A stretch of DNA of 64,000 bases from Taxillus chinensis (Eukaryota; Streptophyta; Magnoliopsida; Santalales; Loranthaceae), in assembly GCA_023512835.1 (NCBI GenBank), contig CM042091.1, positions 2,676,553 to 2,740,552 on the forward strand, in the 5' to 3' direction. Both the position numbers and the translations under genes were made by a program. The notes below the pieces were generated by a model. It did no database searches. It was not told the DNA's origin and saw only the letters and a list, made by a program, of their open reading frames with translations. Numbering within the stretch: position 1 is the stretch's first letter; each line of letters opens with the position of its first letter. Below, in pieces: positions 11,381 to 23,792 of this stretch.

Positions 11381-13452
11381 TGTCACGCCCCTAAACTCTG
11401 AAATCCACAGAACTAGAAACGCGACTTCCCCACGCCCACTCCAGGGTCGAGGGGTTGGTGACTGATTCAACCCTGTACGATACTACAACGAGGGTAGCAT
11501 TGTACTTACCAGTAATCCAAATACAAGATGCAGTCAACCAATATTTATATCAGTGCAGTCAGTATTACTGAATTCAATTAACACCCAAAAACATTAATTA
11601 ACAAGGTCCTGCTATCCAAGTTAATACAACTGTCACGGACCCTTGTCCGGAAGACATATGAATAATAGAAAATAAACAAAGTCCATAAGAGAAATCCTAT
11701 ATAATGTGGTCCGACCTGCTCCACTATGGCTCCAACGGCTATCCCCTACAACCTGTAGGAAAATAGAAAAGTAGGGTGAGCACGTATGCCCAGTAGGTGG
11801 CCCCCATTTCCAATACCCCACTACATAAACCTAAAGGTTTAAATGCTCGGTGTATGTTTGTGACCGTGTAGTGTCCTACTATCCCACAGTGAGCTTACAT
11901 AAATTCATAAATTATAACATCTATTGCATCACAACCCATTTATTAAAGGTTCACATTGAACCACTTAATCATCAACGAATTCCCGTAAATAACTACTGGG
12001 AATTTAATTCATTACTAAACGGCCATATGTGGGACCTGTGGTGTCCCTAGGGACCACCTGCCACATATGGGACCTGGGTAACCAGCCACATAGGGGACCC
12101 GCAGCCTCATGCCAGCCCTGTGTGGGACCCGCAGTTACCCCAAACAGCTCCGCCATCAAATTCACACATGTGATCAAAAGACAAAACTAGAACCCTTTCC
12201 GTGGCATTACAGGATATTTAAATTGCCAAACAATAATATTAATGTCACAGACGATCATAACCAGACTTATAACAGTAAATTCAATGACTTCAGTTAAATT
12301 AATCTAACCAAACGAAATCAATCCGTTATCATATCATCAAATTTAAAGGAAGAATATCAACTATAATATATATGTGTGTGTGTGTGTGTGTAGATTCATT
12401 TATAGGTATACATAATTTATTTATTTATTTACGCTGGGGAAAGGGGAAAAGGGCACCCAGCCCTGCGTGGATTTGCCAGCCCACTAGGGTTGGCAGCGTC
12501 TCAAGGGAGGCGGCATGGAAGCTGCCGCCTCCTCCTCTCTCCAAACGTCCAGGGGCGCCGATCTGCTCCTACCCTGGACGACGTGACGCACGGGAGCATC
12601 CCTTGGCGCTGCAGCGCCACCCTCACTCCACCTCCCTCGCACGACGCGCGAGGGTTTCTCTGGGGCAGCGCTGACGCTGCCACCCCCCGCTTCGTTCCCG
12701 ACCACGGCGGAGCACCGGGCTGCGCAGGGTGCGCGACCGCCACACTGGACGCCATCTTCCACCGTCGCACGAGACGTCGCCGGCCTCCTCCTCTGCGTGG
12801 CAAATGAGAAAGCTCCAACGGTTGCTGACGCTACCTCCCGATCTCATCCCTACACTAACGACGCAACGCCAGATGAAGGCCCTATTTCATGTAGTAATTA
12901 TATGTATGTAACTATAATTCAAATCACCAACCATACTATCCACGTTCAATCAATACAAGGAAATCAAGAACCATGAACCACCTACCTGATTATAGCCTCG
13001 AATGATCAACTCGACAGTCTGCTTCAAACTTCGCTGCTCCTCTTGCTAAGCCTGCGCGCGCACAACGAAAAATAGGGTTTCTACCCTAATTTCCCTTATT
13101 TTATACTACCTTTATAATAATAATAATAATAATAATAATATGAATAATAATAATAATAATGATAACAATAATAATACTTCATTATAAGAATTTATCCCAA
13201 ATAATTATATTAATAAAAATAAAGTCTAATATTTAAAATACTGACACCATAATCCCTTAACAACAATCAACGCAACAATTGTAATAATAATAATAATCAT
13301 TACATTCATTATTATAAATACTCACCTACTTAAATAATTTAAATAATAAAATTAATAAATTTAATATTTAATAATAAACTTAACATATTAAAATTGCCAT
13401 ATTAAATAATAATAATAATAACTCAACGCTCACCCAAGTATGGGTCTTTACA
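11381..13452 (-). mobile_element. Solo LTR, minus orientation, with target-site duplication GGGGC
   Basis: On the + strand it starts TGTCACGCCCC and ends GGGTCTTTACA, so read on the minus strand it starts TGTAAAGACCC and ends GGGGCGTGACA. Both are typical plant Ty3/gypsy-like LTR ends. GGGGC at 11376-11380 repeats at 13453-13457 as a perfect 5-bp duplication. The element is 2,072 bp and contains no gag or pol. It includes a GC-rich block (about 12435-12860) that produces several overlapping spurious frames, and AAT microsatellites (13110-13160). A related relic starts at 15923. Confidence 0.85.
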
Positions 13453-13457
13453 GGGGC

Positions 13458-15922
13458 AGGGCGTCAACTCGTCAGGGTGTACACGGGGCGGGACATGCTT
13501 GCTCCATCCCTACCCTGTACCTTGACAGAGCAAAAAATTATTGTCCCATATCCCAGATAAATTCAAAAAAACCTATCCCATCGGAGATGGTACATTGTTA
13601 ATAAACATTACCCTAGTCATAAAATACAAACTAAGGGATAGCAAAATAATGCGCCAAAAAAAGATCTTTCATTATAATTTTATTTATTTTAATTAATTAT
13701 AATTAGATTTTTTTGAAAGTAGTGATTTTTTTTGCATAGCTCTAATTTATTCAAATGACCATTTTGTTCACTTCTTTTTTAAAATGGAAAAAGCTAGTCC
13801 ACAAGAGGAATTAATCCAAGAATATGAATGAATAATCTAACCCCAAAATAATAAATTGAAATAATAAAATGAATTCAATAAAAATATGTAACAATTTATT
13901 TGCACTATAATATTAAAATCCATAAGCATTTCACAAACATTTTACATTCTTTGATACTTTAGCACCACCTTTTTGAAAATTATGTCATTGATAAGGTTAG
14001 ATTCGTGAGTGATGACATTCATGGTCATTGTTATCACTTGATTTTGTTTGTATTTATTGTTGGCTCTAGACTTTTTGGAATTAAATGAGTCATCAAGTTA
14101 TCATTAGAGTAGGCTCACACAAAACATATAGGATAAGAAATTAATAGAAAGAGTCACACCAATCATGAGCTGTGATCAATTATCTAATTGGTTTACCGTT
14201 CCATAGATAAGTTTGAGAGTTATTACGTGTAACGAAAGAATAACAGTCTCACAACGCTAAAATTGGTATCTATATAAGAATATAAGAGTTTTTAGCTTGT
14301 TTTGCTTTGTTTTATTTAATTTAAAAATATTTTTTTTTAAAAAGGGATGAATGATGCATGGTCCCTTGTAGTAAAGATTTGAAAAATAAATTTTAACATG
14401 TTAGAATATCAAGAAAGAAAATCAAATTAAAAAATCTAAAGCAATTACCATAATTATTTTTAGTTCAAACAATTAAACTATAAATATCAGTTGTTTAATT
14501 CCGTGGTTTTACATTAATTTTCTAAAAGATAAGATTGTGGGTTTTTTTTCCAAAGCATAAAGATAAAGATGACGAAATTTATCGAGACCAAGTTTTTAGG
14601 TAACCTTTTTGAGATAACCATTGTTTGAGGGTGTAAATATTTGAATGAAGATGATGTGAATGTTGATATAAGCATTTTAACTGTAATTGGATCTAATTTA
14701 AAGTTTGAGGCCCCAAAAGACAGTTCAGATAGCATGGTGGATTATTTGAAGCAATTTGGGATTGAGAAACAACTTCTAGTTGATGTGGCAGCTTGAGACA
14801 TGTGGGGAGCGGCATCGACATAGTCGAGATTCACCTTGGTTGATGGGGTTACTGTTCTACGTAGGTGGTTGAAGCACGCTATTGTGGTCGGCATCGACCA
14901 CATCTTGGTTGATTTGGCTTGTTTTCAATGCTGTTTTGCCTTTAAAACATGATAGGACTCATTACTTTTTGATTTTTTTTAATGAATTGTAAGCTAGTTT
15001 TTGACTTGGGAAAACTGATTTTTAATCATACAACTTCTTTGAGGGTTCTTGGGTGTACTAGGATATGGAGAATAAAAGGAGGAAGGTTGTGAGGATTGAT
15101 TTTTACATCTCATTTTAATGTGTTTCACTTGAGATAGAGAGTTCTACTTTTTATTCTCTCTCCATATCCCTAAAGATCTAGAGTTAAACTATTAGCACAT
15201 GTTTTCACTAGAAATCTTTAGGAACTTATAGATAACATGTTGGAGTATGAAACTCTGGGCGATGTTAGGTTAAATTCAAGGTTTTGGAAACCCATGGGCT
15301 TAAATGTTAATTTTTGTCTAGAAACCCTATACAAAGATTCAAACCCTAGGTTGTAAAGATCATATTTGGATAAGGCTAAGAGTTAGTCTCTAAATAGTAT
15401 TAGTAATATCTAAATGGTGATGCGGTCATCAATGCAAGTATTTTAATTATAATTGAGCTCAATTTAAAATTTAGGGTCCCGATAAATGATTTATAGTATT
15501 TTGGTGACTTTTGGTCCATTAAAATAAGATTATTATTATTGGATTTAAATAAATAAATAGAAAAATATTAAATAAAAATGAAAGGAGGGAGGGAATGAAG
15601 AATCATTATACTATTCTTGCGCTAGGTGAGAGAATGAGGAAGAAGATGTTTGGAATTGTAGCATTTCAGGAGATTTAATCTTCGAGGCATAATTTAAGTA
15701 GGTAGTTCTATATCTTTGTACCGATTAATTGAGTTAGAACTATATGAATTTGGAGGACACCACATATCTAGGATAAATCCCAGAATTTGGGGGTTTTAGA
15801 AATTAAAGTTATATGGTGAAATTGTTGATACCATTATGTTCTGAATGATGAACCTAGCATATATGTGCAATTTCTATGTACAATAACTGTTAGATTTATT
15901 TAGGCATATTTTTGATGTTTAT
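13458..15922. other. Repeat-derived spacer
   Basis: No gene was found. Short stretches are shared with other parts of the window: the run around 14640-14760 (ending in a block close to AAAAGACAGTTCAG), 15420-15500 and 36860-36960 look like the same decayed LTR-type sequence. No ends could be fixed. Confidence 0.4.
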
Positions 15923-16600
15923 TGTCACGCCTCAAATTCTAGAAACAACAAAACTAGGAACGTGACGTCCCTACGCCAACACTCGAGAGGTCGAGGCATT
16001 GGTGACCGATCCAATCTTGTACAAAACTACAATAGGTCTAAAATTGTACTCACCAATTGAATTTCAATACAATACTTAATTTATTTAAAAGGTACAACAA
16101 TGCAATTAATTTCCATAAATATCTAATACCTATAAATAACTCACAATTAAGTTCAACCAATAAGGTTTATACAACTGTCACAAACTCATGTGTGATAGAT
16201 AGCCATATGTGGGATCCGCGGTGTCCCTGACGACAACCCATCACATATGAGACCTGGATTAACTAACCACATAGGAGACTTGTGGCCTCTCGTCGGCCCT
16301 ATGTCGGACCTATAGTTAACCCAACCAACTTTAGCATCAAATCCACAAATACAATTAATAAACAAAATTTCCAATAATCAGTATTCAATATAATAACTAT
16401 ACAAAATATCTAAATCACTAAACTAGTAATAACATACTACAAATGATATATACATATATATATATATATCAAATAATTAATATTAAGCTATAAATAATAT
16501 TTTAATTATCATATTAATAAAATTAGGCTACAATTAATATTTTAATTGTCATATTACTAAAATCAAGCTATAATTAATATTTTAATTATCATATGAATAA
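15923..16600 (-). mobile_element. Decayed copy of the 11381-13452 LTR family
   Basis: It begins TGTCACGCCTC and then follows the 11.4-kb LTR in order: the TCGAGGCATTGGTGACCGAT block, the ATGTGGGATCCGCGGTGTCCC block near 16208 (compare ATGTGGGACCTGTGGTGTCCC near 12027), and the CCACATAGGAGAC block. It is shorter and more diverged. Three imperfect roughly 50-bp AT-rich repeats lie at about 16475-16600. The right end is uncertain and no target duplication was found. Confidence 0.65.
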
Positions 16601-17793
16601 TACTACAAAATTTTGGACTTGGCCCATTTTTAGGGCCACCAAGGCCGAAGAAGAAGAATGCCTTAGAAGAATAAAGAGAGATGAATAAGAAGAGTTGGGC
16701 CAGCCCAAAAGGGGCGGCCTATAGGGCTGGTGACATAGCATAAGGGTTGCACAGATGACGCCCCCCCCCCCCTTCACAAGTCGTGTGGTAGGGTCTATCC
16801 CTGTCGCAGACCAAATTGTCCACTGACATCCTGGTGTCAGTTCAGGCGAAAAAAGAGCAGTCTAACGAGCATGGACACCGGGTAGAATAGGAGTTAGTAA
16901 GAGAAATAAAAAAAATAAGAAATATTTTAAAAAAAAATGTAGTGCAGGCCAAACGTTCAAGGGTTGCGAAGACCCGACTGGGAAAATGAAAACGTCACCC
17001 CAATCATACCAAACAACCGTATCATGCCGCATTGCTACCAATGTTGTATGTATGTATATATGTATGTATATTCACATACAATGATTGGGTTTAACAAGTA
17101 TTTTTTTTCTAACCATCTGTGTTCATGCAATAGAATAATAAGGGATTATGTTTTCATGGGGGAAGTAAATGATTACCTTTGTTGTATAACTGTACAGAAT
17201 TATTTGAGACATTACCCACGATGTAATCTCCCTTGGTGCTTGTAACCAAGAGAAGTCACGTTCAAGTGCGAGTCTAAGGAAGTCATATTTTTACTTCCAA
17301 GTTGCTTAGGATTCGGTAATGTGATATCATCACTCATTTTCACACAATTACATCCTATAGGCAATTAACTATCTTTGTAATGCATCAACATTGTCTATGC
17401 TATCACCATACAGTGCCAAAAGGCCTTAAACAATCAATCACAATTGCAATACAAAACGGTTCAAGCATACATGACCCAATAGTGACATCTTACACCATTA
17501 CATAGCATTAGAATCATTATTATAAAATTTCACGTAAGATATCAGTTATATAATAATATAATTTATCATAACATTTTTAAACATTAAAAATGAGGGTCCC
17601 AAATAGTTCCAATGAGTCAAACAAGAGAATGACACGAAAAATCACACAGAAAAGGTCCAACCATAACACACTGCCATGACAATTGGGCATGGCTGGCTTA
17701 CTTGCTCGCAGTAAAACAATACAGACAGCCGCAGCACGCCGCCGTAGCCTCTCCAACTCCACACTACCACTTCACACACAACAATCATGACCA
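16601..17793. other. Spacer, nothing recognised
   Basis: Contains a C run at about 16760-16772 and TATG repeats near 17047-17070. No gene or element boundary is supported. Open frames here are short and resemble no known family. Confidence 0.5.
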
Positions 17794-18710
17794 TGTAACA
17801 CCCATTCATCCTTCTATGTTTTCTTCCAACTTTCCTTCTATTGTAACATACTAAAATCAATATGTTCGAACCTCATGCCATAAATGTAAAGATTCGTACC
17901 TGTATAAAGTTAAAAGTTAGCCCCCGAATAGAGTCGAGAATATATGTTCAGCAGCGTAGCTTTAACATGAGCGTTTTGAGTTATTATTATTATTATTATG
18001 ATTATTTTAATATTTTGAGTTTATTATTATTATGTTATTATTAATATAAGTATCTTGATATTTGGACTTTATTATTAATATCATGTTATTATTACTAATA
18101 TAATTATAATGATTAACGTTATTATTATTATTATTAATGACAATATTAGAATTAAATAATAAAAGGAACAAAAATATTAATAAGTATAAAAGGAAGACGA
18201 ATTTAGGATAGAAACTCTACGTTCTGTTCGTTGTGTCTGCGTAGAGCCTGATAAAAGAGAAGGATAAGAATTAAAGCAGTTGCGTTTTATCATTAAGAAC
18301 AATGATTAATGATAAGTCAATCATTACATTACAACAAATATTTAATTCCATACAACTTTCTACTTACTCTTGTCTGGAACCAAAACAAATAAAGTAATAA
18401 TAAAGAGAGAATAATACATCGAGGTGTGGAAAGTATCCTCCTATAAAGAAAGACCCCAACTAGTCACTGGCAACACATAAAAGATAAACAATAAATTAGA
18501 ATGAGCTATAAGCTTAGTAGGTGATTCATAACACTATATTACCCTCATATGCAAACACTCCTAAATACTACATGCGTAGTGTTCCAGTGTTAGTGTAGTG
18601 TCATCCAATTATTAAAGTTCTCATTACAAATCCACAAGGCTCAGCTTGTCAATAAACACAATTGATAATTGAATAATTCACCATCTTAAGGTACTCGGAC
18701 CTATTATAAC

Positions 18711-18822
18711 CAACTCATCCCCATCTTAGGCATTGACTTGTCAAACAACTCACCCCCAACGCAAGCATTGACATTTCAAACAACTTACCCCCAACTCAAG
18801 CATTGACATGTTAAACAACTCC
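18711..18822. repeat. 35-bp tandem repeat, three copies
   Basis: AACAACTCACCCCCAAC-type units with GCATTGACAT recur with a 35-base period starting near 18709, 18744 and 18779, inside the putative solo LTR. Confidence 0.8.
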
Positions 18823-19629
18823 ATGTCACCAGCTTAGGAGCTATAGCCACCTATCAATGATCATCCCCACAGTAATATCACATGGACCCGAAGGCCCCAT
18901 AAATAGCAACACAAAATAAGCACACCAAAGTACAAGCCAAACATACCACAAGAGAAATATTTCATCATGGTTCCATAACACTGGGTCTGCATGGAAATCC
19001 CCAAAAGCAACATAATATTTAGGTTTTAAACTCCCACAAACCTTTGGAGTTAAATTAAGAAGAAAGGGCAAAAAACAATGCAATTGGGTTGATAATCGAT
19101 TAAACAAGAACCCCTTCAGTTGAATTAGGCTCACTTGACCAACCCTAGTCAAGTCAAACTTAATTATTCTTTTGAAAATGAGTTGGTCAATTAAATAGAA
19201 CCTTATTCAATTGATTATTGTTCACTCGACCACATTTGGTTGAGTAAACCTCAAGAACCTACTGAAAAACGAAGCTGGTTGATCAAACCATACCATCCCT
19301 TAATCGATCACACCTGGTCAAGTAAACCATAAAAATTGTTTATAAAAAGAAGAGGTTAACCAACCCAAGCTACTATCACCTGACCACACTTTAGTTGACC
19401 CAATTAACCTTATCTAGTGCAATATTTTACGAGAAAACAATGATTTTCAACATGAATTTGGATCTAGAACACCAAATCTCATCAACATACAACTTCATGG
19501 ACTATCTTAAGTCTAAAAAAAGTTATATCGACATATAACTCAATCTACATCAAGTTATCAAAATATTTAGGTCTTTTACACCAAAAACATGCCTAACCCT
19601 TAAATTCCTTAATCCTAGTCATTTTAATT

Positions 19630-20058
19630 TGTTGGACCTCGGCCAGGGCACTCACTATCACAATATTGTCTACTTTGGCACTCGCGCACCCACCCATGGG
19701 CCGCAGCCCGCACGGATTTGTTTCTAACGGGCCGCGACCCGTTAAAACGCGTTTTAACAAGGTGCACATGAGCCTCCTCATTAGGACGACCTCAATGTTC
19801 GCCCTAACCGATGTGGGATTGATCTATGGGGCGTTAGAGACCCAACAGTCTCCCCCCCAATCCAACCACCAGTCTAAAGGACCCATCTCTGATACCACTT
19901 GTTGAACCTCGGCCAGGGCACTCACTATCATAATATTGTCTGCTTTGGCACTCGCGTGCCGACCCATGGGCCGCAGCCCACACGGATTTGTTTCTAATGA
20001 GCCGCGACCCGTTAAAAAGCGTTGTGACAAGGTGTACGTGAGCCTCCTCATTAGGATG
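19630..20058 (-). mobile_element. TRIM (terminal-repeat retrotransposon in miniature), 5' LTR truncated
   Basis: Two copies of one LTR, 19630-19847 and 19900-20058, lie in direct orientation and are separated by only 52 bases. Read on the minus strand, those 52 bases contain a primer-binding site TGGTATCAGAG (complementary to initiator Met-tRNA; reverse complement at 19887-19897) and a polypurine tract GGATTGGGGGGGAGAC (reverse complement at 19848-19863). The complete LTR (218 bp) runs TGTTGGGTCTC...GGTCCAACA. The copy next to the primer-binding site lacks about the first 60 bases, which explains why no target duplication is visible. No coding capacity. Confidence 0.85.
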
Positions 20059-20106
20059 CAATCATTATAGACAAGTTAGAAATCCTGTCAGAACATGTTA
20101 CAACCA

Positions 20107-20797
20107 TCAATTTAATAGTTTTTCTAAATGTTAGGGTTCCTCATAAGCTTTCAATTTATACTCTAATCATGCATATTTAATATAATTAATAGGTATAGAG
20201 TCGAAGGAACATCTATTCAGAAGTTGCTTCGTGGATTATATTAGCTACAATCGCCCAAAACCAAATCTCCAATCGTCTCTTTTGGCTATCCTTCTCACCA
20301 AACACAAGAACATTAGAATGTATAGTGCAAGAACAGAAAGACTCCCTCACTTCTCACACCTAAGTATGTATATTTCTACATATTATTTAATTAATAAATC
20401 TAAAAAAACTCACTAACTAGCCTCTTGGGGCTTGCACTCCAAATTGAGCTCAAAGACAATCAAAATGCTCGTATCGCTGAGCACATTACTATCTAGTCTC
20501 TTGGGGCCTACACTCCAGTGAGGTATCTGAAGGTTGCTCTTTGCCTTTCCTTCATGTGGACGTGTGTTGCCATGGAGCAGCAAGGTTTTATCAAGAGAAG
20601 CTTCAATTCAGGTAACTGAAACCCAAAGTCCCCCATGCTCTTTTTCCCAGGTCATGATCAAGCCATTAATTTATAGTGTATAATTTTCCCATCAATTTCA
20701 ACTAACATGTTTTTTTTTACAGTAGAATAGTATTTTCATAGAGTTTGCTTTCTTTACAGGATATTAGGATTAACTTTTAAACAAATCGGTTATAAAA

Positions 20798-20839
<42 letters not shown>

Positions 20840-22180
20840 CCAATTATAAATTTTTTTAGCTGAATTTATATTTATCTTGCTAAATATATTTTTATTTTAA
20901 TTTTTTTAAATTAATTTTAATGATTTAAATTAATCTCAAAATACTTTTTTTAATATTGCATATTTTACGTAAAGGTCAAATTTAAATTTCAAGAAAAAAA
21001 TGAAGCATTAGTTAAAATTAAAATTTTAATCAATTTTAGCTTTAATTTTTACAGAAACTAAATATAGCTATATTTATTGTAAATGAATTTTATAGATTTT
21101 AAGTTAAATTTTACTTTAACTATATTATTATAAATGATATAACTACTTAAAATCCAATCCAATTTAAATTGAAAATTTTAACATCCAACAACACATAATT
21201 ACTTAGGATTCACGTTGGTTCTCATTAATTTTTCTTAATTTTATATGTTTAAATATATTTTTATTTTTATATACAAATATATATCATAATATATTATCTA
21301 AATACTTCTCAATATTATTTTTTATTTAATAATATATTTATAATTTAATATGAAATAAAAGTAAATATTATGATAAAAAAATAAAAAAGTATATAAAATT
21401 TAATAATTATAAAGAATAAATAATATGTTTTAATATATTAAAAAAATACTATGAATTTTTTTTAAAGATTTGTGAATTAGTTGACAAAGATAAATTTTAT
21501 ATTTTTTTTTGTCAAAGAAGTCTCAAACATAAGGGTAAATACTGCAGTGATGTGCAGGGATTTGAGGGACTCAGCCACCATGGACCATATTGTGGTTCCA
21601 ATCCAACAGCAGCAGAAGCCATGAAGAGGAATGACAAGAAAGGAGCACCGAATCACTTGCGTGTAGCACTGCAAATTCTTATGGTGAGGGCAGTGAGCAC
21701 CATCAATCCTTGCTTCTGATAAAATGCAGGGCCTCTGGGTTGATGTGCAGGGATTTTCTGGTACACAGTAAATTGTAATTTTATTTATTTATTTTTGCAA
21801 TGGTTTTCTATCGACCCCAATTGACGCAAGCCTCCTGGAGCTGGCTAAGAAGACGCTCACTTCACATCCCTGCCGGAGAGGGTAGGGTGCAGGCTTCCAC
21901 CGAAGCCGCTCGCTGTCAACTTGGATCTGGCCTTGTATGGAGCCCAAGCTTTGGCCAGAAATTTTCAATTCCAAGACACCGAGGAGAAACTTCTCAAAAA
22001 GGTTTTTGTTTGTTTAATTTTTTGTTCACACACGCACACACATCGCTTTTTCCGTTGTTCATGTGTCTTCTGATTACTTATTTTTCAGTGTTTGTATTAT
22101 TGGCCGGAGGACGGGCGTTTGTGCGTGGTGTTAGGCAAAATCTTAGGGTAAGCAGTCGAAGATAGAGGACGCAAGAGCTG
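20107..22180. other. Spacer with short repeats and microsatellite
   Basis: Holds a short dispersed repeat (CTCTTGGGGC near 20423 and again near 20500), a CA/TA microsatellite at about 20798-20840, and AT-rich sequence to about 21480. The part from 21500 to 22180 has more balanced composition and may include the remains of the 5' part of the MGDG synthase gene, but no match can be shown. Confidence 0.4.
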
Positions 22181-22191
22181 TTTATGGCAAA

Positions 22192-23672
22192 GGATGTCAA
22201 AAATCACACAAGGGGGAAATCAAGGCCGACGCTGCCCACCACCAAAGCCATCAAGGCCGCCTTCAACGAGTCATTCGGGGATGAGTAATGAGTATCAGAT
22301 CAGCTTTGAATTGATGGGTTCTGAAGCATTATTTGGTTTCATTCATTTTGGAAGGAAAATGCAAAGATGGGTTTGTTTGTTTTTTTCATGGGTACTTTTA
22401 GTGTTTTGTGAATCATGTCCTGTGCGCTAAGGGTGTGACTATATATGAGTATCAGGTCAGCTTCGGGGGTTTCCATTCCAAGCATTTTATACGTTCTGTC
22501 ATTTGAGAGGAAGAATTTATAATTAGTTTTGTTGGTTACACGCATATTTTGAGTGGCATGAACTACTTGGGTACTTCGTTCATTCATTTGTAAATCATGT
22601 CATGTGTGCTAAGGGGATATGTGGGTGTGGGTGTGTCACAGGCATCCGTTACTGATTTATGGACAGACCATACCCCATTCAACCAAATTCCAAAGAGCTA
22701 CAATTTTTTGGTGAAACATGGGACTCTTTGGAAATTGACCTACTATGGAACTGCTCCTTGGGTGGTTCATTATACAAACTTTGCTGCATCCTCGGCAATA
22801 GTGGCAAGGTGAGATTTGGTTTCATATTATTCGTGATAGTCCTGCTGGGGTCAAATTATGATTATCACGTATGGTCTGTTGTGCTCTTGTCATGTCTATA
22901 AATGGACCAACCTTGACTAATGTGGATAGAATATTGGAGTCTGGGGATGGGCTATTAGGTTGTAATTACTTTCCTGTATCTAAAGTCTAAACTATCTTAT
23001 GTGATTGGGCTTTCTTTTGTGGTGTCGTATATGTTATATGACTAGTGTTGTGAACTGTAATATATGGTAGATTTTCCCAAAACTTTGGGACCCTTTGCCC
23101 TCAAAGAACTGCAGAGAACATTGCTGTCACTAAATTTGAAATTGAAAAGCAATGTTAAATGTTTGCCGGTTTTGAATTCTTGTGTGTAGGTGACTAGGTG
23201 TACTTTGTCTTTCTTGCTGGGGCCATATTCCATGTCATCAGTCTTCATTTCCTTGTACTGTATATCATCTTCGTTATTATATTCCATCTCATCTTGTTAT
23301 CCTCTACTGTGGTCAGTGAGGTTGCAAAAGGATTGTTGGATTATAAGACAGATATCATTATCAGTGTACATCCTCTTATGCAACATGTTTCACTTCGTGT
23401 ATTGAAGACGAGGGGTCTTTTGAAGAAGATTGTGTTTACCACCACTATGGTCACAGATCTAAGCACCTGTCATCAGACGTGGTACACTTTATGAGTTTCT
23501 CATAATTAATGCTCAATCTGATTTGTTGCTTTTTAGTGTTAATTTACGTGCAATAATCCAAAATCAGGTTTCATAAGCTAGTAACGTGATGTTATTGCCC
23601 ATCAGCAGAGGTGGAAAAAAGGGCATCTAAAGCTGGACTGAAATCTTCCCAGATCAAGCTTGTGGAGAGGTG
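22192..23672 (+). pseudogene. MGDG synthase (monogalactosyldiacylglycerol synthase) pseudogene, N-terminal half only
   Basis: Four exon remnants are recognisable. Around 22240-22290 is AIKAAFNESFGDE, preceded by a scrambled glycine-rich UDP-sugar-donor-domain start. At 22642-22808 is [20 protein letters not shown] and onward to IVAR, lacking the Trp-Pro pair the family has after HTP. At 23317 to about 23490 is [20 protein letters not shown] through DLSTCHQTW. At 23568 to about 23672 is FHKLVT, then an in-frame TGA at 23587-23589, then CYCPSAEVEKRASKAG. Exon borders still show AG and GT. Known: MGD enzymes transfer galactose to diacylglycerol at the chloroplast envelope. The C-terminal GT-B half (family GGGEGMG region onward) is absent, and an LTR relic starts about 120 bases downstream. 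This copy cannot make an enzyme. Confidence 0.88.
22285..22620 (+). repeat. Tandem duplication of the MGDG pseudogene exon/intron junction
   Basis: GAGTATCAGATCAGCTTTGA near 22290 and GAGTATCAGGTCAGCTTCGG near 22447 start two similar segments, both ending in a TTTGTRAATCATGTC...GCTAAGG block (about 22406-22432 and 22588-22615). The left copy has AT where the right has GT at the splice donor. The duplication therefore carries two exon ends, one with a dead donor. Confidence 0.7.
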
Positions 23673-23792
23673 AAGGTTTAGAATTCCTTCCCTTATTTGA
23701 CCTCAATATGTTAATTGTTTGGTTTTAGGCTGACCTCATGGGTTTTTTATGCAATTTTTTATTTTTAGTTTTAGTTTTTTTCAGAATGTGAA

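Larger units (their letters stand above)
17794..20102 (-). mobile_element. Probable solo LTR, minus orientation, hosting a nested TRIM
   Basis: The + strand begins TGTAACACCC and ends CATGTTACA, giving a TGTAACA...TGTTACA terminal match, and ACCA flanks both sides (17790-17793 and 20103-20106). Inside are the GAGCTATAAGCTTAGTAGGTG block typical of minus-oriented plant LTRs, a 35-bp tandem repeat, and many short degenerate TTGACCA/TGGTCAA repeats (about 19130-19400). No coding domain is present. Without the TRIM at 19630-20058 the LTR would be about 1.9 kb, close to the other solo LTRs here. The 4-bp flanking match is weaker support than a 5-bp one. Confidence 0.6.

Noticed and set aside
12484..12847. 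Overlapping open frames on both strands in a GC-rich block
   Set aside because: The block lies inside a solo LTR with a perfect target duplication, and no domain is recognisable.
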